Below, one piece after another: positions 54,910-64,000 of a DNA stretch of 64,000 nt (the first letter of the stretch is position 1; each line of letters starts with the position of its first letter). The translations under genes and the position numbers were made by a program. Source of the stretch: Brasenia schreberi (taxonomy: Eukaryota; Streptophyta; Magnoliopsida; Nymphaeales; Cabombaceae); assembly GCA_036023115.1 (NCBI GenBank), contig JAYKKT010000056.1, forward strand, positions 2,972,001-3,036,000. Reading direction: 5' to 3'. The notes beneath the pieces were generated by a model, which was given only the letters and a program-made list of their open reading frames with translations, searched no databases and was not told the origin of the DNA.

Positions 54910-57660
54910 TGAGAATATAAGAAAATATTATTCAATGATTTAGAGATCATCAAATCAGCCATACACGGCTCTTGAAGAAAGTTAAGGCAGCCAACTTCTG
55001 CGTCTCCGCCTTTTTTCTTTATTAATTTTTCTTAGGGTTACACAACCAAGTACAAAATATATAGTCTTTTATAACTGAAAAGATTAAATTACCGTCACTT
55101 TAATACTTCTAATACATAACTAAAACATCTAGGAGCGTGCAGTGTGTGTCGCCTCAACACTCCCCCTCAAGTAGAGAGAAAGTTGCAAGACCACTTTTGT
55201 TCACAGCTTTGGTAAAAATATCAACACATTAATCTTCCAATTTGACATAAATTAACTTAATATTTTAGAAACAACCATTTCCCTTACAAAATGACAATCA
55301 AACTCAATATGCTTTATCCTCTCATGATAAATTGAATTAAAGGCAATCTACATACCAGTTTTACTATCACAATAAAGATAAATACCGTCTCTTGTCTCAA
55401 TGCCTAACTCTTCGAGAATAGATTTTAACCATAGACCCTTACATTCCCCGAGCCACTGCTCTATATTCAGCTTCTGCACTTGATCTTGCTACTACAATTT
55501 GCTTTTACTCTTCACACAACAAAATTTCCACCGATCAATATAAATACACAAAAGTAGATTTCCTATTATAAAGAGAGCTCATCTAATGAGCATCAGAGAA
55601 TACTTCAATATTAAGGTAGCCCGGTTGGCATATAGAATTCCATGGTTAGGTGTAGATTTAAGATACCATAAGATATGATAAACTGCATTCATGAGCCTTT
55701 GATGGAGCATACATAAATCTTACTATAATTCCCACTACATATGCAATATCAAGACAAGTAATGATAAGATAAATAACTTTTCTATTAACCTTTGATATCT
55801 TCCCATGTCTTCATACTTTTCATCATCATAAAGATGTAGTTTCTGGTTAGTATCCATCAAAACTTCACTCTTTTTGCAGTCCATCATTTTAGTATAATGA
55901 AGCAGGTCCATTGTATACTTTATTTGCGTTAAGAACACTCCTTTGCAAGAATATAGAACTTTGATTCCCAAAAGATAATGGAATCGGCTCAGGTCTTTTA
56001 AATCAAAGAGCTGATGTAACTTCACTTTAAGTGATAATTTCTTCCACATCATCACATGTAACTATAATGTTATCAACATAAACAACAAAGAGATATTTTC
56101 ATTTTTCTACCCTTTTTAATAAATATACTATGATCATTCATACTTTTGTGATATCCCAAGCTCATGATTCCGTCACTAAACTTTTCAAGCCATACACTTG
56201 GAGATTGTTTGAGTCCATAAATAGCTTTCTTTAATTTACATACCTTATCCTTAACCCTTTTGTATTAAACCCAGGTAGTAACTCCATATATATCTCTTCA
56301 TGAAGATTGCCTTGTAGAAAAGCATTATTCACATCTAATTGCCATATGTTCCAACCTTTGTGAGCAACTAGACCAAAATTTTACAATTGGAGCAAACGTT
56401 TCATTATAATATATACCATGTGATTGGTTATATCCTTTCGCTACCAATCGTGCCTTGAAGCATTCTAAGCTTCCATAAGCTTTAAATTTGATGGTGTACA
56501 CCCACTTATATCCTACAGGGGCAGATTAACGATATCCCAAGTATTGTTTTTCTCCAAAGCCGTTACCTCACTTTGCATAGCCTCCTTCTACCTTGAGACC
56601 GGTTTGCCTCCTCAAGGTGCTTAGGAACATGATGAATTTCAACATTCATAACAAATTTTTGATAATTTTTTAATGTACTGTGGTAAGAGAAAATTAAGAA
56701 AAAGGATAAAGAGTATATGTTCATTTACCTTTTCTCATACCAATAGGAAGTTCAAGGTCCATATTCGTCAGAAGTGTTTGCTGCAATATTTTTGAAATGG
56801 ACTGATGTAAAGTCAAGGAGGGATCATTGGTCACAGGAACTTTATTTGGCATTACAACCTTTCTCTCTTCACGCATATATATTTTCGTATCCTTGAGCAC
56901 TACATCTTCCCCTGCATCCTCATTAAACTTTGACTCCCAATTGGGTGAACTTACAGGTAGAACAACACTATGTTTGACTGTAGGATCATGGGACTACCCC
57001 TTGGAAAAATTGTAAGGGATTGACTGAAAGAAAGTAACATCCAAGGAGATATAGGAGTTTATCTCGGGCATGTGAATGCATATGAACATAACATACACAC
57101 CCAAAGATATGAGGTGAAATATAAAACAATTTGTTCTCAGAGCTAACAACTTTCAATTAAGACTCATCATTTAGTAGGGCACTTAGAATCCTATTTATGA
57201 GATAGACTGAGATTAGTACAATATCATCCGAATAAGATTTGGTGGTGTTACACCCAATAACCAAAGTTCTAACAACTTAAAAAATATGTCTATTTTTCCT
57301 TTTCGTCATATTTTTTCTTTTCCATCGTACCACTTTGTTGTGGGGTATTAGGACATAATGTCTCATCCATGATACCATATGTTGTAGGTATTTCTCTAAC
57401 CTGCCTGACATGTATTATCCACTATTATCATAACAAAGAACTCTCAAAGATGAGTGAAACTAGGTTTCAATGAACTATAGGAAAGATTTTAGAAACTTCA
57501 TCCTTAGATTTCATTAAATAAACTAAAGTAAAACGAGTACAATCATTAATAAAAGAAGCAAAATACATAATGGCCACTAAGGAAAGTAATACCATGCAGA
57601 CCTCAAACATTGGAATGAACTAATTGAAAAGGTTTGAACATTCTAGACTCACTATATAAC
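54910..57660 (-). mobile_element. Ty1/copia retrotransposon, 3' half, decayed
   Basis: On the minus strand, the LTR spans 55,159 (tgttgaggcgac) to 54,910 (tattctca), about 250 bp, preceded by the polypurine tract gagggggag. Upstream lie RNase H (VARSSAEAEYRAVA, about 55,490), reverse transcriptase ([12 protein letters not shown] near 56,440; [12 protein letters not shown] near 56,225; LKDLSRFHYLLGIKV near 55,995), and broken integrase up to about 57,650. Stops and shifts occur throughout, though one 106-codon RT piece (55,735-56,055) is still open. The 5' part and 5' LTR are missing. Confidence 0.85.
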
Positions 57661-57664
57661 AGGC

Positions 57665-58126
57665 CATTCCGAGTGATACAACACATAGGACAAGTTGCAT
57701 AGAAGCTCAAGTTGTCGGATAGGCTGAAATTACATATGGTTTTCCATGTCTCGTAGCTAAAGATACACCACAAGGACCCGCAAAGGCTTGATCAGCAGCC
57801 CCCACCTTAGGTAAGAGAGGACATACCCGCAATTGAGGCGGTGTTGGCACATTGTGGGTAGATGTTGCACGAACCCAAAGATTGTCATTGGGGCCTCTGC
57901 TTGTCCATTACGCGAGATACTCGAGGTCCTACACCAATCTACCTACAGTGTGCCAACATTACAGATATGCCCTCTCTGACCTAGGGTGGAGGTCAGCGAT
58001 AGAGCTTTTGCGGGTTCTCGTGGTATATCTTTAGCTGCGAGGCATGAAAAACCATATGTAACTTAAACCTATCCGATAACTTGAGCTTCTACACAACCTG
58101 TCCTATGTGTTGTATCACTCAGAATG
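57665..58126. repeat. Large inverted repeat (arms 190-200 bp, loop about 73 bp)
   Basis: Left arm 57,665-57,863 and right arm 57,937-58,126 are reverse complements with roughly 85-90% identity by eye. The right arm is the minus-strand gypsy region just after the integrase core; the left arm is an inverted extra copy. The border of the copia remnant lies at the left edge. Confidence 0.85.
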
Positions 58127-58740
58127 ACCCATCATACTTCAGTTTCAACCTCATATGACTATCTTTATAAACCTGTTTTTGGATATACTTGGGTATCCGA
58201 AACCATACAAGATCCCCAACTTTAAATTCTACTTCATGTCGGTGTCTACCCGCCTGCTTCACCATTCGGGCTTGTGCGGGGGTAAGGGAGACTCTAGCTT
58301 CTTCATACAAGATCTACCTCTGCGTGGAAAGGTGCTGGACAACTCCCCTTAACCCTGTATCTACACTATAGACCGAATGACTGCCAACCCAACGTGAGCT
58401 CAAAGGGACTCATCTTGGTGGAAGAGCTTCAATGTGACTTGTAATTGTATTATGCCACCTCAAGCAACAACACCTAGTTTTTCTAATTGGCTATCATGTA
58501 ATGACATAAGTATTCCTCGAGAATGGAATTCAACATCTCAGTTTGGTTGTTTGTGTGCGGGTGATGAGCGAAGGAGAAGAGCAAACAAGTGCCCAACATT
58601 CGAGAATTGGAGTAGCTCCACCCAAAATTTACTTGTGAAACGCGCGTTGTGATCACTCACAATTGTATCCCTTCAACGGAGCAAGGAACCGGTGAAGTTC
58701 GTGTATTATTATCAATGAAAGACCTCTACTTAAGGACAAG
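57937..58740 (-). pseudogene. Ty3/gypsy integrase remnant
   Basis: In order on the minus strand: VSDHNARFTSKFWVELL near 58,650, HPHTNQTEMLNSILEEYLCH near 58,550, KMSPFELTLGW near 58,415, then an open stretch EEARVSLTPAQARMVKQ with VEFKVGDLVWFRIPK (58,310-58,200), then LKYDGSF and KLSDRFKLHMVFHASQL. This is the usual end of a gypsy integrase leading to the chromodomain region. Frames are broken by several stops. No LTR was identified. Confidence 0.85.
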
Positions 58741-59423
58741 AGGTCTGCTACTATTATGGGGTAGTGGAGAACCTCACTGGTTGATTGAAATGTGCAGTAG
58801 AGAGCTGAGTTGTTATGGTGGTTGAAGAGCCCAACAGGTCATGGTTGTTATCGCATGGTAGATCACAACATCATCATTGATGTTTTATAGAAGCCAAAAA
58901 AAATGGAAAGTTGTTCGTTTATTGTTGAAGGAGAGAACAACATTGTGGTAAGATGTTACTGTGGCAAATATGTGCCATTGGTTGTTGCCAATGTTGTTGG
59001 GATGTCATTGCTATCAGACTAAGTTGCTGAGAGAAGCAACCGATCTTATTACCAATAGAAGAACATAACCCAAAGGTTAGCCAATGTTGCTGCGTGTTGT
59101 GCAGATCAGGTTGCAAGGGTGCATACATGTTTGCTGACCATGGAGGAAGAAAGCAGGTCGTTGATATTGTGTTGTAGAAAGAAAGATCGTTGAAAAGTTG
59201 CGGGTGCATTAAAGAGATCTGTTGTTGTCCTTATGAGGTGCAAAACAACACAATACATCATATGTTGATGTTACTGCATATGGTGTTACTGGTAGATGAA
59301 GAGTAACATGGAACCTACACGTCAAGCCCAAGAGGGATGTTAACTCTACACGTTAACTATTTAATGAAATGCACATGAGAGAAATGCACATGAAAGCTCC
59401 TGAAGTGAACAAATAGCCTTCAT
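58741..59423. other. Unassigned DNA between gypsy remnant and hAT copy 2
   Basis: Rich in gttgttg words on the plus strand, which give a glutamine- and serine-rich minus-strand frame with no known motif. Possibly more of the gypsy element. No gene called. Confidence 0.4.
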
Positions 59424-62327
59424 AGCTCCTAACTCGGATTTTGGTATATTTTTAGTGTTTTTTTTATTTATTTTTTCCTATGTATTGACTATTTATTGTT
59501 TTTTTGTGTTATTTGTATTTTTCTTTTTTTGAATGACAAAATATGAAGTTATTAAGTGTGTGGATATGATTTTTATTGCATTCATGAAGTGGGGGACACT
59601 CTATTTAAGTGTTATTTGAAGATTGGGGATTTATGAAGTGCTTTTATTTTTAGGTTTTTTATTAAATTAAAATGCTTAATTGAGATGGCAGCAAGGGGTG
59701 TTAGAGACTCCCATTCTTGGTCTGATGATCCGGTATGGCAGGGACTAGAAAATAAGTTGCTCCTTGCATGGACAGAGTTAGAAGTTTGCCAGAAGGCATT
59801 AAATGGAAATGTCTTCGGATGATTGAGAGTATACAAGAGAGAAGACAACAAAAGAATGATTTAGGGCAGTTTGACGAAGATGATGATGCTATTGGTTTCA
59901 CTAATAGTATTTCTTTAGATGCCAAAATAGAGATTGGTACTAGTAGTTCATGACCACCAAACAGGAGAAAGAGGGTTGCTAAAAATTTTGGAAGTGGTAG
60001 AAGAGGAAGCTCAGGAAGGAGTAGAGGAAGAGTTGTTTCTAGCATACATTCATTTTTTTCTCCTACCACTACACTTGGTACTCAACCTCGAATTTGTGCT
60101 GCTATGAGTTCAGAATAACTTCATGATCAGGCAGACATTGTAGTGGGGAGATGGTTTTATGATTCATGCATTCCATTTAATGCAACAAACAGTTTTCATT
60201 TTCAAGCAATGACAGATGCAATTACTAACATTGGTCCAGGATAAGATGCCCTTTTATGAGAAGTTGAGAGGAAATATATTAGATAAGACCGTCATTGAAG
60301 TGCAAGAATATTGTTCGACTTTGAGAGAGTCATGAAATGAGACAGGATGCACTATCATGGCAGATGGAAGGATAGATAGGCGAGGAAGTACCTTGCTAAA
60401 CTTTCTTATCTACTGTCCTAAAGGACTTATGTTTTTGAGATCTCTAGACATGTTAGAGGAGAGACACACTGCAATGATCCTATGATAAGAATTTGATAAG
60501 GTGATATGCGAGGTTGGGCTACATAATGTAGTCTAATTGAATATAGATAATGCAACTAACTACAAAGCAATTGAGAAGGAGTTAGATGATACTTATAGGA
60601 CTTTCTATTGGACACCATGCGTAGCCCATTGTTTAGATCTCATGATATTGGTGAGAGATGAGATAAAGGCAATAACTTAGTGTTGCCAAGATATCAACAA
60701 ATTCATCTATAACCATGCATTTGGATTGTGTATGATGAGGAGATATACAGAAGGTGCAGAGCTTCTTCGTACAGCTGCAACTCAGTTTGCAACTAACTTC
60801 TTATCTGTACATAGTATTGTGAGAGAAGCAAACATTGAAGAGAATGTTCTCCTCAGATAAGTGAACAATTTACAGAGTTACCTCAGAATAGAAGAAATAG
60901 AAAGTTGAATAAAATTTCCGAGTCAGTCTTTAGGAGTACATTTTGGAATGCATGTGTTAGACTGTTGAGGATTACATGTCCATTAGTAAAGGTTTTGAGA
61001 TTGACTGATAGCGAGGAGAAACCATCTATGGGCTACCTTTATGAAGCCATGGATAGGGCAAAAAAAGCAATTAGAAATAATTTTAATGGAAAAAAGATAG
61101 ATTATGTGCTCGTGTGCAAAATTATTGATAATAAATGGAATAAACAATTGCATCAGCCTATTCATGCAACAATATATTATCTAAACCCATCATTCAGGTA
61201 CGTAGCAAATTTCAAAATGGACGGTGAGGTTAATCGAGGCATCATTGATTGTATAGACAGATTAGTCCCTAATGAGAGTACAACAGATGTTATACATCGA
61301 GAGATGAAGATATATGATAATGCTCTTCACTTAATGGGTTTGCTTGTAGTAATTCACAATTGCACTACTATGCATCCAAGTAAATTGTTTATCTTCGTAT
61401 TTAAGTTTCTTAAACCAATACATCTTATATTATTATGGATTATGTATCTAATGTTTGCCTTTATCTATAGATGTTTGGTGGAAAAGGTTTGGAAATGATT
61501 GCCCAAACCTTAAGGATTTTACAGTAAGAGTTTTGAGTCAAACCTATAGTGCAACTGGTTGTGAAAGTAATTGAAGTGTCTTTGAATACATCCATACAAA
61601 AAAGCGCAATAGGTTCGAACATAAGTGACTGAATGACTTAGTTTTTATTTGTTGTAACATGGGGCTTCGCGAAAGGTAATGTTGTATTAGTTAGTACTTA
61701 AAGGTTCAATTCAATATATTGTTTGACTTCAATTGTTAATATTATTTACTAATTGGTTATCTTTCTTTCTTGTAGGCAATTGAAAAAAGTAAATAGACAA
61801 GAAAGCCAATTTTATTCAATAAGTTTGGATAATTTTGATATATTAGAAGACTCGATTATAGAAGATAGTGAAGAAAATGCCCTTCTAACTGAAGAAGACA
61901 TTGCATGGATTAATTTGGAAGAAGCGCAACAACAGTATCAAGGAGATGAAGAATTTGATTTTCAAGGAAAAGTTGGTGATGATGATGAGGATCTTCAGCA
62001 AGGAGAACATGAAGATTATTTAGTTGATGATCCTGATTACAATTTGTAAAATATAAATGTATTTCATTTTTTGCTTCAAAATATGTAAATTTGGATGCAA
62101 TTGTTCAATGTTGAATGCTCAATATGTACTAAACTTTGCATTATATGAATTCAAAACAATTACCAGATTTGTTTTTAATTTTCTTGATTTTTTTTGGATT
62201 TTTACTAATTTTTGCAGATTTTTAAAATATTTTTTTTATTTTTTTAATATTAAAGTATGATACGATATGATACGCCCGTATCGTGGAGCCCAGCGACACA
62301 CGATACGATACACGTTAGACAACACTG
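59424..62327 (+). mobile_element. hAT transposon, copy 2 (family A), 5' end missing
   Basis: DNA similarity to copy 1 begins at about 59,424, inside the 5' leader (copy 1 position about 21,836), so the first 240 bases including the left terminal repeat are lost. The right end is intact: gttagacaacactg ending at 62,327, preceded by many gatacg words. Same orientation as copy 1, about 38 kb away. Confidence 0.85.
59685..62049 (+). pseudogene. hAT transposase pseudogene, copy 2
   Basis: Starts at ATG 59,685. A deletion of about 100 bp just after codon 15 removes nearly the whole BED zinc finger. The DUF659 region is broken by frameshifts and stops, three of which (60,333, 60,486, 60,678) coincide with stops in copy 1. 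From 60,905 it is open for 197 codons, including a piece that copy 1 has lost. The dimerisation region (about 61,470-61,675) is followed by an intron-like gap with GT-AG ends, then an open acidic last exon (about 61,777-62,049) rich in Glu and Asp and ending DDPDYNL. The finger and frame losses make it non-functional. Confidence 0.85.
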
Positions 62328-62379
62328 CTTGAGATGATAAAGCAGTTTATGAGTTCTTGCTTTTACCTAGTTGTTTAGC

Positions 62380-62652
62380 AAGTTTGAAGTTCGAAGTATC
62401 TCACTCCCAACTTCAGGGGCGTGAAGAATATGCTTATTTAGTGTTTTTAGTAATTATGTAGAGTTTAGATATTATTGTAATAGTCCTTATGACTAAGGAT
62501 ATTTTGGTCATTTTATGTTTAACAATCCACTATATAAAGATTGGTCTAACTTGTAATACGTTTAGAGAATTACGTAATAAAAGAGAGAAAGGGGGGGCTG
62601 CCATCCAGTGGAGGGCCAACCCTCCATTCTCCTTTCATCTTCTCGTTCTATG
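62380..62652 (+). mobile_element. Old copia 3' end with LTR, second copy
   Basis: Shares gaagtatctcactcccaact with the remnant at 40.9 kb, then an LTR of about 230 bp from about 62,421 to 62,652. It begins 53 bases after the end of hAT copy 2, and its right side abuts the LINE at 62.65 kb. Confidence 0.6.
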
Positions 62653-63940
62653 GTGCCAACTGACATTAATTCTATGTATAACATCTCCATCAATTTTTTC
62701 CATCACTTTGAAAAATTGATCCTAGGTATTTAAAACTTTTCTTGTGAGGGATGCAATGTGTCAATCTTAATTTCTATGTCCTTTGAACTTTGAAGTACCC
62801 AAATGATCAAACTTACATCTCATTTATTCTGTATTTGTTCTACTAAGTTGAAAGCCTTTACTTTCGAATGTTTCTCTCCATAGTTCCAATTTCCTATTAA
62901 CTTTTTTTTTAGACTCATCCACTAACACAATGTCATCTGCAAATAACATACACCAAGGTATTTCATCTTAATATCTTTTGTTAACTCATCAATGACTGAT
63001 ATAAATGGAGTTGATCCCTGATGTAACCCAATCTTAACTTCAAAGAAGTCTATCGTTCCGTCATGAGTCCTCACACATGTTTTTGCACTATCATACATGT
63101 CTCTCATAAGATTTATGTATGACAATGGGATATTCTCTAAAGAACATCTTGTGACACCCTATCGTAAGCTTTTCTAGATCAATAAATAGCATATGAAGGC
63201 TATTTTTTACTCTAAAATGTTCCATAAGACGTCTCAATAGGTGAATTGTTTCAACAGTAGATCTACCGGGCATGAATCCAAATTAGTTCTCTGTTGTACT
63301 CGATACTTGTCTTAACCTATGTTCGATAATTCTTTCTCATAATTTCATAGTATGACTCATTAACTTGATTCCTCGATAATTCGCACAATTCTAAATGTCT
63401 CCCTAGTAAGTGTACTCACTCTCTATTCCTCGAGCATCTTTTAGGTTCTCCATATTTCATTAAATAGGCTTATGAGCCAAGTGAGCCCCATCTCTCCTAG
63501 AATTTTTCATACTTATAATATTGTATGGTCCTACAAATTTACCAACCTTCATATATTTAACAAAATCTATCACTTCATTCTTTTTAATACATCGATAGAA
63601 ATTGTGATTTATACAGTGTTGTACGTATCATATCGTGTATCGTTTTGGTCCACGAGCCACTAAAATCTTCTCATCCTCATCTTTGATGCATCTAATAAAA
63701 GTAAGATCCTTAGTTTTCTTATCTTTAGCCTTAGCTATCCTAAAAATATCTCTTTCACCTTCTTTTGAGTTAAGCTTTTTATATAAATCCTTCCAAATTT
63801 TGGCTTTTGCTTCACTAATGGCCTTTTTCGCTTCTTTCTTTACTTTCTTATAAGCATCCCAAGTTTCACTAGTCTTCTTGGCATAATGCAATTTGTAACA
63901 TGGCTTTTTATCTTACACGAAACTTTTTAGGATGACTATA
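62653..63940 (-). mobile_element. RTE-type LINE, middle part, decayed
   Basis: On the minus strand: linker region (SETWDAYKKVKKEAKKAISE and SKEGERDIFRIAKAKDKKTK, 63,870-63,700), then KNEVIDFVKYMKVGKFVGPY near 63,560, MPGRSTVETIHLLRRLMEHF (63,273-63,214), LHMLFIDLEK, the EVKIGLHQGSTPF block near 63,030, and [14 protein letters not shown] near 62,960 with the catalytic FADD. It continues weakly to INVSWH at 62,655, where the LTR begins. Frames shift several times. Endonuclease and 3' tail are missing. A hAT end interrupts it at 63,614. Confidence 0.88.
63614..63655. mobile_element. hAT family A terminal fragment inside the LINE
   Basis: cagtgttgtacgtatcatat is followed by cgtgtatcg and gtccacgag, matching the inverted terminal repeat of copy 2 (reverse complement of 62,286-62,327) over about 40 bases. 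It lies between two collinear parts of the LINE, with some LINE sequence missing. No transposase or second end accompanies it. Confidence 0.6.
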
Positions 63941-64000
63941 CCTTTAGTTAAGATAATGAGAGTTAAGATAATAATAATGGTAGACAATGAAAATAGACAT

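Noticed and set aside
59684..62049. Intact transposase in hAT copy 2 because of its 197-codon open stretch
   Set aside because: The zinc finger is deleted and the catalytic part upstream is broken by stops and shifts.

Overview
The window is nuclear DNA from a flowering plant. Its genes are spliced and of plant type, and it is packed with decayed plant transposons (hAT, RTE-type LINE, Ty1/copia, Ty3/gypsy). The sequence alone does not fix the species. Very long, transposon-filled introns suggest a lineage with expanded introns. Only two host protein-coding genes are well supported, and they are convergent (tail to tail).

Layout. 1-13.2 kb is AT-rich intergenic DNA with microsatellites, degenerate tandem repeats and, at 11.2-12.0 kb, a decayed plant-mobile-domain transposon fragment on the minus strand. 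From 13,577 to 41,999 (+) runs one four-exon gene for a lipoate/biotin-protein-ligase-family protein (264 aa by my splicing). Its introns are 2.2, 15.8 and 9.6 kb. Intron 2 contains RTE LINE fragments and two decayed hAT transposons of different families (21.6-24.7 kb + and 26.6-30.3 kb -). Intron 3 contains a degenerate 3' piece of 26S rRNA followed by spacer-like repeats, a truncated 5' fragment of a DDX41/RH35 RNA-helicase gene, a complete but dead Ty1/copia retrotransposon with both LTRs (35.9-40.7 kb), an old LTR and a four-copy minisatellite just before exon 4.

42-50 kb is the intergenic stretch between the convergent genes; it holds a LINE RNase H-like remnant. The last three exons of an ALA2-type P4-ATPase (phospholipid flippase) lie at 50.3-52.2 kb on the minus strand. 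Its earlier exons were not found up to 64 kb, so they lie outside the window or are lost.

53-64 kb is a graveyard of nested elements: a copia LTR, a minus-strand copia 3' half, a gypsy integrase remnant ending in a 190-200 bp inverted repeat, a second copy of the hAT family seen at 22 kb, another old LTR, and an RTE LINE cut by a hAT terminal fragment.

I saw no CRISPR array, prokaryotic operon, tRNA gene or clearly new biological system. The most notable points are the 28-kb ligase gene reconstructed from exact splice junctions, the rDNA plus helicase-fragment patchwork inside its third intron, and stop codons shared by two hAT copies 38 kb apart.
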